Under the pieces are notes generated by a model. It had not been told where the DNA came from, did not search any database, and saw nothing but the letters and a program-made list of their open reading frames with translations. A stretch of 41,111 bases of DNA from Candidatus Fibrimonas termitidis (lineage in GTDB: Bacteria > Fibrobacterota > Fibrobacteria > Fibrobacterales > Fibrobacteraceae): NCBI GenBank assembly GCA_001462245.1, contig LIUG01000107.1:1-41111 (forward strand), read 5' to 3'. Of the stretch, positions 9,222 to 18,814 are shown piece after piece. Every line of letters begins with the position of its first letter. The stretch's first letter is position 1. The position numbers were made by a program, and so were the translations under genes.

Positions 9222-11788
9222 CCCCCCTGATGCGTCAATACAACGATGTAAAAGCGGCTAACCCCGGCTGCATACTGTTTTTCAGGATGGGAGATTTTTA
9301 CGAACTCTTTGAAGACGATGCAATTATAGCATCAAAGGTTTTGGGCTTAACCCTAACGACCCGCAACAACGGCGGTGCAAAAGAATCCCCCTTATGCGGA
9401 TTTCCCCACCACGCCGCAGAGCGATATGTCCCAAAAATGCTCGCCGCAGGTCACCGAGTTGCGATTTGCGAACAATTGGAAGACCCAAAACTCGCTAAAG
9501 GCATAGTCAAAAGAGATGTGATAGAAGTAATTTCCGCCGGAACAAGTTTTTCCGAAAATAATCTGGATGCAAAGCAATCATCTTATATATGCGCATTCTT
9601 AAAAAGCAAAGACGGAGCGGTTCTCGCCATAGCGGATATAAGCACAGGATATTTTGCAGTCGGTGAGTCCATAGCTGCGAATGTGGAAAGCGAAATAGAA
9701 AGGCGAAGCCCAAAGGAAATTTTAGTGCAAAGCGGAGAAATCCCGGAGAACGTTCAAGGCATAGTGCGCAGAAACAGAATTATGCTAACAGAAATTCCGG
9801 AGCAGCAATTTGAATTTGATTTTTGCAAAAATGTTTTGAAAGGGCATTTTGGCAGTTTTGATTTGCAAAATGATTTTTTGATAAGGGCGGCGGGTGCCCT
9901 TCTTTTTTATATTTTGGAGCAAAAAAAATCGGGACTCAGCCACATAATAAAAATAAACTCCATTCCTTGGAGCGATTACATGGCATTGGACCCGGCAACG
10001 CAACGCAACTTGGAACTAACGGCCCCCCTCCACCCCGAGGACTCAAACTCTACTCTGCTCTCCATTATGGATTTCACAAAAACCGCAATGGGTGCCAGAT
10101 GTTTAAGGGAATGGATTTCCCATCCTTTGGTTTCTTTCGAGAGCATTTCAAACAGGCTCTCCTGCGTGGAAGAATTGGTTGGCAATTCCATGTTTTTAGA
10201 CGACATTGCAGAGGCTATGAAACCCATTCCAGATATGGAACGTGCTATGGGGCGTGTGGGGAGCGGAAGGGCGAATGCCCGTGATGTGCAGAGTTTGGGG
10301 AAATCTCTTTTGCAAGCAGAACGGATAATAGGATGTTTGCAAAATTTGAAGCAGAAAAAATTCGGTGAAATTGCGGAGAAACTCTCCTTAGCAAAGGGCA
10401 AGGGGAAGGAAATTTGTGCTCTCTTAAAAGACGAGTTGCCGCTAACAGTGAGAGAAGGAAATTTAATTCGCCAAGGAGCGAGTGAGGAAATTGAAAATTT
10501 CAGAGAAGAAATTCAGGAAAAAAAGGACTGGATTGCGAATTTGGAAACTCGTGAAAGAGGGCGGCTCGGCATTCCGTCTTTAAAAGTTGGCTATAACAAG
10601 GTTTTCGGTTATTACATAGAGATAACGGCCAGCCATGCACATAAAAAAGTTCCCGATGAATATATCCGCAAGCAAACCTTAACCACCGGTGAACGCTATA
10701 TTACACCGGAGATGAAGGATGTGGAGTCTTTTATTTTGAATGCGGAAAGCAGGCTTTTTGAGAAGGAATACAAGGTTTTCTGCGAGTTGCGAAACAAAGT
10801 GCATGAATGGCGTGCGGATTTGCAAACAATAGCAAATGCCGTATCGGAACTGGACTGCCTTTGCTCCCTAGCCCTAGCCTCACGCAGATATGGGCTTACC
10901 AAGCCCATAGTGAACAATGGCGACAGAATAAAGATAGCAGGTGGCAGGCATCCGGTGATTTCCACTCAGCCCGACATTCAATTTATCCCAAACGAGATAG
11001 ATATTTCAAACAGCGAAACTCGTTTTATGCTAATTACCGGTCCGAACATGGCAGGTAAATCCACATATTTGCGGCAAACAGCCTTAATCACCCTGCTCGC
11101 CCAAATAGGTTCTTATGTGCCCGCAGATTTGGCGGAGATAGGCATTGTGGATAAAATTTTCACAAGAGTCGGGGCAAGCGACAGGCTTGCAAGGGGGCTC
11201 TCAACCTTTATGCTTGAAATGACCGAAACCGCAAATATTTTGCAAAATGCCACCCCAAAAAGTTTGATTCTTTTAGATGAAATCGGGCGAGGCACAAGCA
11301 CCTTTGACGGGCTTTCCATAGCGTGGGCCATAACAGAATTTCTGCACGACACCCCCGAAAAAGCGGCAAAAACCATTTTTGCAACCCATTACCACGAACT
11401 GACAAATCTCATAGAAAACTTAGAACACGCAAAGAATTTTCAAATAGCGGTAAAGGAGAACAACGGAAAGCTTCTATTTCTGAGAAAAGTTTTAGAGGGT
11501 GCCTGTGACTCCAGCTATGGCATTCATGTAGCGGAAATGGCCGGAGTTCCCGACGATGTTGTTCGCCGAGCAAAGCGAATTTTGCTGCGTTTGGAAAAGG
11601 AAAAAATAGACCCAAGCGACGGCGCCCACAAACCAAAAGAAGCTCAACTCTCCTTCTTTGAACCGCCCCCGATGAGCGAAAACACCGAGCTTTTGCTAAA
11701 GGAATTGAAGGCGGTGAACCCGGAAGAGATGACGCCGATACAGGCGTTGCAGTTTTTGGGGAAGATTAGGGAGAATTATGTTGTCTAA
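9218..11788 (+). CDS. mutS: DNA mismatch repair protein MutS
   Basis: [45 protein letters not shown] Walker A; [28 protein letters not shown]. Confidence 0.99.
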   Translation: [856 protein letters not shown]

Positions 11789-11907
11789 CCCCCCACCATA
11801 ACCATAATATAATCTTGGTCAGGGACGCAAAGACCGGTTACATTAAATCTGCGCATATTGAGGGAAGGTAGAAAATCAAGGCTGTGCGTTTTCTACATTA
11901 CCTCACG

Positions 11908-12750
11908 ATGAGAATAGCATTCCAAGGCAGGCATGGGGCGTATAGCGAGAGCGCAGCGCTTCATTTGTTTGGGAAAAATATGGAAACCGTTCCTATTGAT
12001 ACCTTTGGAGAACTGCACAAAATGGTGCAGAATGCCGAGGTGGATTACGCTGTTATTCCAATGGAAAATTCCACGGCCGGCTCGGTTTGGGAAAATTACG
12101 ATTTATTGTTAAGATACAGGTTGCCCATAATAGGCGAAATTAAAATTCAAATAGACCACTGCCTAATAGCTTTAAAAGGCGAAAAAATTGAAACCTTGAC
12201 TAAGGTCATTTCTCACCCTCAAGCCCTGGAACAATGCTCAGGATTTTTTGAAAAAAATCCGCAGATAGAGAAAAAACCTTTTTTTGATACAGCCGGTTCC
12301 GTTGAAAGAATTGCGAGAAAACAGTTAAAAGGCGTGGGTGGAATAGCCTCTGCTTTTGCGGCGGAATTTTACGGGCTGGAAGTTCTGAAAAGTCCGCTCG
12401 CGAATTTTCCGGGCGCAAATTCAACGAGATTTTTTGCCATTCAGAAAGAACCGGTTCCGATTGACCGGGCTTTGCACACAAAAACTTCAATAGCATTTAT
12501 TGCGGGAAAAAATGTGCCGGGTGCTTTACATGCCTGTCTCGGCTGTTTTGCAAAACATGATGTGGATTTAATTCGCATAGAAAGCCGCCCAAAAAGCGGC
12601 AGCCCTTGGGAATATGTTTTTTATGCGGATTTCGCAGGCAACCCTTTGCAGAAAAATGTGGAGCAGGCTCTGCAAGAATTGAAAACAATGGCAGAGGTAA
12701 TTTTGCTGGGGAGCTATGCAAGGGGAGAAAACAAAGGAGTAGAATTTTGA
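11908..12750 (+). CDS. pheA: Prephenate dehydratase (possible GTG start at 11884)
   Basis: MRIAFQGRHGAYSESAALHLFG; VIPMENSTAGSVWENYDLL; C-terminal ACT domain with RIESRPKSGSPWEYVFYAD. Confidence 0.95.
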   Translation: MRIAFQGRHGAYSESAALHLFGKNMETVPIDTFGELHKMVQNAEVDYAVIPMENSTAGSVWENYDLLLRYRLPIIGEIKIQIDHCLIALKGEKIETLTKVISHPQALEQCSGFFEKNPQIEKKPFFDTAGSVERIARKQLKGVGGIASAFAAEFYGLEVLKSPLANFPGANSTRFFAIQKEPVPIDRALHTKTSIAFIAGKNVPGALHACLGCFAKHDVDLIRIESRPKSGSPWEYVFYADFAGNPLQKNVEQALQELKTMAEVILLGSYARGENKGVEF

Positions 12751-13940
12751 ACAGCATTTCAGAAGCATTATCCGAATTTAAGAAAGGCAAAATTTTAATC
12801 ATTGCCGATAATGAAAACCGTGAGAGCGAGGGAGATTTTGTTTGCGCAGCCTCGCTTTGCACAGAGGAGCATATAAACTTCATGGTGACGCATGGCAGAG
12901 GTCTTGTATGCGCCCCATTAAGCGAAGAGCGGGTTGAGCAGTTGTGCTTGCCCATGCAAACAATGCGCAACACAAGCCGCTTTGAAACAGCCTTTACCGT
13001 TTCGGTTGAAGCACGTGACGGCACCACAACGGGAATTTCCACCGCCGAACGTGCCTTAACCTGCCGTACGCTTGCGGATTTTTCAAAAAATGCAAACGAT
13101 TTTGTCTCTCCCGGCCATGTGTTCCCGTTAAAAGCGAAGAAGGGCGGATCCATGGAACGGGAGGGGCACACTGAGGCTGTGATAGACCTTTGCCGTATGG
13201 CAAAACTGCCGCAAGCCGGTGTTTTATGCGAAATTCTAAATCCGGACGGCACAATGGCGAGAATGCCGCAGTTGAAGAAAATTGCAAAAAAACACAAATT
13301 GACTTTGATAACCGTTCAAGAGATAATAGATTGGCGTTTGGCAAACGAAAAACTTGTGGAACGTGTTGCCGCACCAATGGTTCCAACAAAATACGGGGAT
13401 TTTCGGGCGTTTGCGTATAAGAACAGGATTAATGGGGAGGAATATGTTGCGTTAACGGCGGGGGTCGGCAAAAATGTTCGCATCCACAGCGAATGCCTTA
13501 CCGGCGATGTGTTCCATTCTTTAAAATGCGATTGCGGCGAGCAGTTGGAATTTTCAATGAAGTACATAGCCAAGCACGGCGGGGTTTTAATTTATATGCG
13601 TGGGCATGAGGGTAGGGGGATAGGGCTTGCGAACAAGTTAAAAGCTTATGAATTGCAAGAGCAGGGATTGGATACAGTGGATTCCAACTTAAAACTGGGT
13701 TTTGCCGCAGACCACAGAAACTACGCTTTTGCAGCGCAAATTCTCAAAGACTTAGACATAAAAGCTGTGAATTTACTCACCAATAATCCTCAAAAAATAT
13801 CCGAGCTGGAATTTTACGGAGTTAAAGTTTCAAAAAGAATTCCCATTGAAATAGAGCCTAATTCCTTTAATAGAAAATATCTAAAAGCGAAAAAGGAAAA
13901 AATGGGGCATATTTTGATTTCTACCTTACTACCTCAATGA
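12747..13940 (+). CDS. ribBA: Bifunctional 3,4-dihydroxy-2-butanone-4-phosphate synthase / GTP cyclohydrolase II
   Basis: TTG start with GGAG RBS; ADNENRESEGDFVCAA, HTEAVIDLCRMAKLPQAGVLCEI (RibB); HSECLTGDVFHSLKCDCGEQL, RGHEGRGIGLANKLKAYELQEQGLDTVDSN (RibA). Confidence 0.97.
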   Translation: MNSISEALSEFKKGKILIIADNENRESEGDFVCAASLCTEEHINFMVTHGRGLVCAPLSEERVEQLCLPMQTMRNTSRFETAFTVSVEARDGTTTGISTAERALTCRTLADFSKNANDFVSPGHVFPLKAKKGGSMEREGHTEAVIDLCRMAKLPQAGVLCEILNPDGTMARMPQLKKIAKKHKLTLITVQEIIDWRLANEKLVERVAAPMVPTKYGDFRAFAYKNRINGEEYVALTAGVGKNVRIHSECLTGDVFHSLKCDCGEQLEFSMKYIAKHGGVLIYMRGHEGRGIGLANKLKAYELQEQGLDTVDSNLKLGFAADHRNYAFAAQILKDLDIKAVNLLTNNPQKISELEFYGVKVSKRIPIEIEPNSFNRKYLKAKKEKMGHILISTLLPQ

Positions 13941-15304
13941 ATCCCCCAAACAAACCGCTGAACGGAGGCGATACTCGCCCCCCCATAGAAGGACGGACGA
14001 TAACCTCTGTATTCAAGCCTATGAAACAAGGGCCGCATTACCCTCCCGGAAACGTGCGAACCACCAAACTTTTAACACGAATGTTCTTGCAACTTTTTAT
14101 AAACATGATTGCTATTCTAAAATTACGGCGAATATATGCCAAACAAAGGGCAAATAGAAAAGAAGAAGATTTTTCCGTGATTTTCTACTCCGACAACCTA
14201 GACGAGATAAACGGCATAGCAAATAGTTTGCGCTCCGTTGTGCCATACTTAAAATCAAAAGGAAGAAAAGTACAGCTTTGGGGCAGCGCATTCCACACAC
14301 GCACAAACGGAGTAGTTGAAGACAGCTTTGTAGTTTTATTCCCCCGTGCCGTGAGCATGGAGCAACTCGGATACGCAGACTCCGAACTCGCTTCTCCCTA
14401 CCTCGCGCCGATTCTGAAAATGCTCAAACGCTACCCCGCAGATTTAATAGAGCTTGAAACCCCAAGCCCCGGCGCATGGCTGGTTGGCATTACTGGTAAA
14501 ATACTGGGCATAAAAGTTTTGAGCCACTACCGCACCGATGTCCCAAGTTACACCCGCTCGCTCGTGAAAGAGGCATGGATGCGCCGCTACGTGCTTTGGC
14601 TGATGCGAGTGTTTTACCAAAACACCACCCCCGTAATAAGCCCCTGCGAGGCCTACCGCAAAATCCTGGAAACGGAGATAAAGGTAAAACCCAAACACAT
14701 AAAGATTTTACCCAGAGGAATTCCTTTGGAAAATTTTTCGCCAACATACAGAAAAGAATCTACGCTCATACGCTTTATATACGTGGGCCGCATTTCCTCC
14801 GAAAAAGACATTCCTTTTTTGGAAATTTTGTGGAAAGAATTTTGCAAAGAAAACCAAAATGCGGAACTGACTTTTGTGGGTGGCGGCTGGTACTTAGATA
14901 CCTTAAAAGAAAACATGAAAGATTATAAGAATGTAAACTTTGCCGGAATAAAAGCGGGCAAAGAACTTGCGCAGTACTACGCCAATGCGGATTTCTTTTT
15001 ATTCCCAAGCGCAACGGATACCTTTGGAAATGTGATTGTTGAATCTCTCGCTAGCGGGACCCCTGCGCTCGTAACCGATAAAGGCGGGCCTCAAGACATA
15101 ATCAGAAGCGCAAAAGAAAAATGCGGATGGGTTCTGCCTTTCAGGGATTTGGAAATTTGGAATGCGCAATTAAAACAATGCTGCGAAATGCTTAAAACGC
15201 CCGAATACAAACAAATGCGAAACTTTTGCACAGAACACAGCAAGAACTACACGCTGGAAAAAATGACAAATGCCCAATGGGAGTTTTATAAATCCATATT
15301 CTGA
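13937..15304 (+). CDS. Glycosyltransferase family 4
   Basis: FIYVGRISSEKDIPFLEILW; NADFFLFPSATDTFGNVIVESLASGTPALVTDKGGPQDII. Confidence 0.9.
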   Translation: MNPPNKPLNGGDTRPPIEGRTITSVFKPMKQGPHYPPGNVRTTKLLTRMFLQLFINMIAILKLRRIYAKQRANRKEEDFSVIFYSDNLDEINGIANSLRSVVPYLKSKGRKVQLWGSAFHTRTNGVVEDSFVVLFPRAVSMEQLGYADSELASPYLAPILKMLKRYPADLIELETPSPGAWLVGITGKILGIKVLSHYRTDVPSYTRSLVKEAWMRRYVLWLMRVFYQNTTPVISPCEAYRKILETEIKVKPKHIKILPRGIPLENFSPTYRKESTLIRFIYVGRISSEKDIPFLEILWKEFCKENQNAELTFVGGGWYLDTLKENMKDYKNVNFAGIKAGKELAQYYANADFFLFPSATDTFGNVIVESLASGTPALVTDKGGPQDIIRSAKEKCGWVLPFRDLEIWNAQLKQCCEMLKTPEYKQMRNFCTEHSKNYTLEKMTNAQWEFYKSIF

Positions 15305-16200
15305 AGGGCTGCGCCGCTGGCTCCCTTGCCTAGGTTATCTAAAACCACGGTGATTTGCCCATGAACTTCGTGCCCGAACACAAAAATTTTCGCATTATTT
15401 GTTCCGTTGCAAATTGTGGGATCCAGCATGGCAGGGTTCTCGCTTGCAGGAACAACGCTCACAAATTCGCAACCTTTATAATAATCCGTTAAAAATTCTC
15501 TCAGTTCATCAAAGGAGTTTAAGCCTTTCAGCATACTGGGAAACAGGCTTACAGTTACCGCCATTCCTTGGCAGTACGGCCCGATAATCGGGTTGAATAA
15601 AGGCGGTTTTGAAAGCCCGGCATTTTTTTGCATCTCCGGCAAATGCTTGTGGCGAAGCCCTAAAGCATAAGGTTTTGAAGCCAAAACAGATTCGGATTCA
15701 AATTTAATGTGCTTAAAATTTTCCTGATATTCGGCTATTATTTTTTTTCCTGCGCCGCTATAGCCTGTTAAACTATAGCAACTCAAATTTTCATCCGTTT
15801 TCACTATGCTACGTGTCACGAGCGGATGGACTGCGAGCAAAAAACCCGTTGCATGGCAGCCCGGATTTGCTATTCTTTTTGAATTTTTGATTTTTTCCCT
15901 GTGCTGCAAAGAGAGTTCCGGCAAGCCATAGGCCCAAGCATCATTTGTGCGATGTGCCGTGCTTGTGTCTATTACAATGGTATTTGGATTGTTTACAAGC
16001 GAAGCGGCTTCCTTTGCGGCTTCGTCGGGCAGGCATAAAAAAGCGACATCGGCTGCGTTCAAAAGCTCGGCTTTGCGTGCAGGGTCTTTGCGAAGCTCCG
16101 GTTCAATTTCCAAAATCTCCACATCTTTGCGGGCTTGCAGTTTTTCCATTATCTGCAAACCCGTTGTGCCTTCCCTGCCGTCAACGAAGACTTTTTTCAA
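15286..16200 (-). CDS. argC: N-acetyl-gamma-glutamyl-phosphate reductase
   Basis: VFVDGREGTTGLQIMEKL; IANPGCHATGFLLAVHPL; TGYSGAGKK; GLRHKHLPEMQ. Confidence 0.93.
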   Translation of the reverse strand: MKKVFVDGREGTTGLQIMEKLQARKDVEILEIEPELRKDPARKAELLNAADVAFLCLPDEAAKEAASLVNNPNTIVIDTSTAHRTNDAWAYGLPELSLQHREKIKNSKRIANPGCHATGFLLAVHPLVTRSIVKTDENLSCYSLTGYSGAGKKIIAEYQENFKHIKFESESVLASKPYALGLRHKHLPEMQKNAGLSKPPLFNPIIGPYCQGMAVTVSLFPSMLKGLNSFDELREFLTDYYKGCEFVSVVPASENPAMLDPTICNGTNNAKIFVFGHEVHGQITVVLDNLGKGASGAALQNMDL

Positions 16201-16203
16201 AAG

Positions 16204-16653
16204 CTATTTCGCCTTATTCGTAACCCAAACGGAAACGGTGGCTTCCACACCGGAAAATACTTTAACCGGAACCGAGTAATTGCCGAGCTGCTTTATAGGC
16301 TCCTGCAAGGCAACTTGCCTCTTTGCTACGTTAAAGCCCAAAGCTTTAAGAGCAGCGGCAATATCGGAGGCAGAAACCGAGCCGTAAAGCCTTTCGTTTT
16401 CCACAACGCTGCGCTCTATGGTTATCTGCGTAGCGGAAATTCTTGTGGCAACGTCTTCGGAGGCGGCAAGTTCTTTGCGGAACAAGGCTTCCATAGCGGC
16501 ACGGTTCTTTTCCAGAGAGTGCTTTGCCTCTTTGGTAGCCAGCACTGCAAGGTTGCGGGGGAGCAGGTAATTGCGGGCAAAGCCGTTTTTAACCTGAACC
16601 ACATCGAGCAGTTTTCCCAAATGCGGGACTTCTGTTTTAAGAATAACTTCCAT
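16204..16653 (-). CDS. rplI: 50S ribosomal protein L9
   Basis: MEVILKTEVPHLGKLLDVVQVKNGFARNYLLPRNLAVLAT. Confidence 0.98.
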   Translation of the reverse strand: MEVILKTEVPHLGKLLDVVQVKNGFARNYLLPRNLAVLATKEAKHSLEKNRAAMEALFRKELAASEDVATRISATQITIERSVVENERLYGSVSASDIAAALKALGFNVAKRQVALQEPIKQLGNYSVPVKVFSGVEATVSVWVTNKAK

Positions 16654-16663
16654 GGTTCCTCCC

Positions 16664-16918
16664 TTACCTCAAAGAATCCGCTACGAATGGAAGCAACGCC
16701 ACGTGACGGGCACGTTTAATGGCTTCAACAAGCTCACGTTGATGTTTTGCGCACGTTCCGGACAAACGGCGGGGCAGAATTTTGCCACGGTCTGAGAGAA
16801 AACGGCGGAGCATCGCTTCGTCTTTGTAATCTATAAAGCTGATTTTATTCTCAGAGAACCAGCAGTTTTTTTTGCGCGGAACGTTGTTGCGTTCGTTCTT
16901 TTTTTCTTCAAAGTTCAT
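16664..16918 (-). CDS. rpsR: 30S ribosomal protein S18
   Basis: [54 protein letters not shown]. Confidence 0.97.
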   Translation of the reverse strand: MNFEEKKNERNNVPRKKNCWFSENKISFIDYKDEAMLRRFLSDRGKILPRRLSGTCAKHQRELVEAIKRARHVALLPFVADSLR

Positions 16919-17295
16919 CAGTCTGCATCTCCATAGTCAAGGTCAAAGCCAACAGTGTCTTCTGTACTGCTCACATGGTCTTGGTTGTAAATTATCTCGG
17001 TAAGCGGATAATCGGCAAGCGTTAAAAAGCGCAGGATATTTGTGTTTATGTTAAAACCGCGCTCCAAATCCAAAACAATGCCGCTATCTGCTTTGTAATA
17101 GAATATCACATAAAAGCCGTGCGTTTGTTTGCGGATTGCATAAGCTAGCTTGCGCTTGCCCCATTTGTCGCATCTCTTGACTTCTCCTGAGTGCGCCAGT
17201 ATCTTTTTTTCAACAGAGGCTATTTCCGACTCTATTGCCTCATCGGAAATCATGGCGTCTATAACAACCATGGTTTCGTAATCTTTTATACCCAT
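16918..17295 (-). CDS. rpsF: 30S ribosomal protein S6
   Basis: [15 protein letters not shown]...[26 protein letters not shown]; operon order rpsF-rpsR-rplI. Confidence 0.97.
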   Translation of the reverse strand: MGIKDYETMVVIDAMISDEAIESEIASVEKKILAHSGEVKRCDKWGKRKLAYAIRKQTHGFYVIFYYKADSGIVLDLERGFNINTNILRFLTLADYPLTEIIYNQDHVSSTEDTVGFDLDYGDAD

Positions 17296-17369
17296 AAATG
17301 TTCTCCCTATGGACTTAGCCCGCCCCCAACATTAGGAGCGGAAGGTACCTGTTTTTTGCAGGTAAGGCA

Positions 17370-17398
17370 AATATAGAAATTTTTTTCGGATTTGTCAA
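17370..17398 (-). promoter_or_regulatory. rpsF operon promoter: TTGACA-N17-TATATT (minus strand)
   Basis: Minus-strand TTGACA at 17398-17393 and TATATT at 17375-17370, 17-bp spacing. Confidence 0.8.
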
Positions 17399-17401
17399 GA
17401 A

Positions 17402-17429
17402 ATTACTGCAGTAGAGATTACTGCAGTAG
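17402..17429. repeat. Two direct copies of ATTACTGCAGTAG (15-bp period), each containing the palindrome TACTGCAGTA, between divergent promoters
   Basis: Directly visible. Confidence 0.85.
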
Positions 17430-17451
17430 GGTAGATTAGCAAAAATACCCC

Positions 17452-17480
17452 TTGACAAACCAGCAAAAATTTGCTAAATT
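17452..17480 (+). promoter_or_regulatory. Promoter TTGACA-N17-TAAATT upstream of small lipoprotein gene
   Basis: TTGACA 17452-17457, TAAATT 17475-17480. Confidence 0.75.
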
Positions 17481-17511
17481 TGCCACCGAAAACGAAAGAA
17501 GAGGCTTTTTG

Positions 17512-17691
17512 ATGAAAGCGTTTTTTGCTATAGTTTTTGCGTTGTTCCTCTGCTCCTGCAGCACGGGGCTGGGTGGAATGCCAAACAGGGATTTCCTTAG
17601 CAAGCGGGGAACGGGGTTTGTGGAGATAGCGCATTCAAAAGATTATGTATTAGATTACAAGGAGGAAATAAAACACGAGGGGAAACTATGA
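17512..17691 (+). CDS. Small lipoprotein
   Basis: MKAFFAIVFALFLCSCSTGLGG lipobox; RBS-like AGAAGAGG. Confidence 0.65.
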   Translation: MKAFFAIVFALFLCSCSTGLGGMPNRDFLSKRGTGFVEIAHSKDYVLDYKEEIKHEGKL

Positions 17692-18668
17692 AACAGAGCT
17701 TGCTTGCGGTTTTTTGCGTTGTTTTATTCGGGTGCGAGAATAACATTAACGGCATTGGCTATGACAGGGACGAGGCTGAGTATAAGTGGGGCGAATGGGC
17801 TGACCCTAGATTAATATCCATAGTGGACGATTCTTTGGCTGTTTTGGCGATTTATAAACCTTATTATAAAGAGTGGTATCAATGCGGTTTTGAGGGTTGC
17901 CGTATTGACGAGGAAGTTGCGAATTACCACGTTGGCTTGTTTGTGGTTAATTACAGAGAAAAACGAGAACCTGTGTGGGGAGATACTTTGGATTATGATT
18001 TAAGGATAGCTAAAGATTATTTCAGAGATTCTTCCGTGCTGGTATTTGACAGAAATCGTAATAAGTTCGGTTTTTGGAAAATAGGAACAAAGGAAGTAAA
18101 ATTTGTTGATTATAGCGGTCATGGATATAATGGTTATTTCAATACCAGACCTTTTCCAAACGGGAATGTGCTTTTAATTGGTAAACCGAGTTATATATTG
18201 GACACAGAAAACAGGCAGTTAAAGCAGTTTGAATTTTCCGGGGAATATGAATGGCTGTCTAAATGCGGAAATAGTCGGATTAAAAGAGAATGGGTGTATG
18301 ATGAGGAACAACAGCAAGGTTACTATGATTATAAATATGATTATATGAATATATCCTACATTGGAGGCGAATTGGTTTGCATTAAAGGCAATGAAACGGC
18401 AGATAATTTTGAATTAATCGTAAACAATGCTGTTAAAGATACAAGTAGCCTAAGCAATACTTTTTTGTATGAAAGTATAACAGGTTGGTACGGAATTTAC
18501 GCAAAGGATAAGTCAAATAGAATTCATAAAATTGACACGTTGAATTTCAAATTTGACAGAAATTATGTTCCTATGTATATCGGTGAAGATATTAGTACTT
18601 ATTTTTACGGAAATCAAGGTGGTTCAATGCGTTATTCAACACAGGATTTGCTCGGAGTTAACAATTAG
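17688..18668 (+). CDS. Hypothetical lipoprotein, paralogue A (close paralogue at 22412-23377)
   Basis: MKQSLLAVFCVVLFGCENN lipobox; near-identical in long stretches to 22412 product. Confidence 0.75.
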   Translation: MKQSLLAVFCVVLFGCENNINGIGYDRDEAEYKWGEWADPRLISIVDDSLAVLAIYKPYYKEWYQCGFEGCRIDEEVANYHVGLFVVNYREKREPVWGDTLDYDLRIAKDYFRDSSVLVFDRNRNKFGFWKIGTKEVKFVDYSGHGYNGYFNTRPFPNGNVLLIGKPSYILDTENRQLKQFEFSGEYEWLSKCGNSRIKREWVYDEEQQQGYYDYKYDYMNISYIGGELVCIKGNETADNFELIVNNAVKDTSSLSNTFLYESITGWYGIYAKDKSNRIHKIDTLNFKFDRNYVPMYIGEDISTYFYGNQGGSMRYSTQDLLGVNN

Positions 18669-18682
18669 TCAAGGAGACCCTC

Positions 18683-18726
18683 ATGAGAAAGTTCATCAGT
18701 TCAACAGTCATTCGTGCCTCCGTGCT
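18683..18726 (+). pseudogene. Remnant of the 5' end of a PDZ-protein gene (duplicate of 23392 onward)
   Basis: GGAGACCCTCATGAGAAAGTTCATCAGTTCAACAGTCATTCGTGCCTCCGTGCT vs GGAGACCCTTATGAAAAAGTTCATCAGTTCAACAACAGTCATTGCC... and GCCTCCGTGCTG at 23518. Confidence 0.6.
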
Positions 18727-18764
18727 CCTAAAAACATCCCTAAAAACATCCCTAAAAACATCCC
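18727..18764 (+). repeat. 12-bp tandem repeat CCTAAAAACATC x3
   Basis: Directly visible, immediately after the PDZ-gene remnant. Confidence 0.9.
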
Positions 18765-18814
18765 TTGACAAAACTAAAGAATATTTCTACTTTTTAGTTA
18801 ACGGAGAGGATTAT

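Noticed and set aside
11840-11860. c-di-GMP-I riboswitch call
   Set aside because: Only the GGGACGCAAAG word is present; the paired 5' half (GGCAAACC) and tetraloop/receptor are not visible.
12497-13389. Minus-strand ORFs of 266 and 131 aa
   Set aside because: Antisense to pheA/ribBA, which have strong family motifs.
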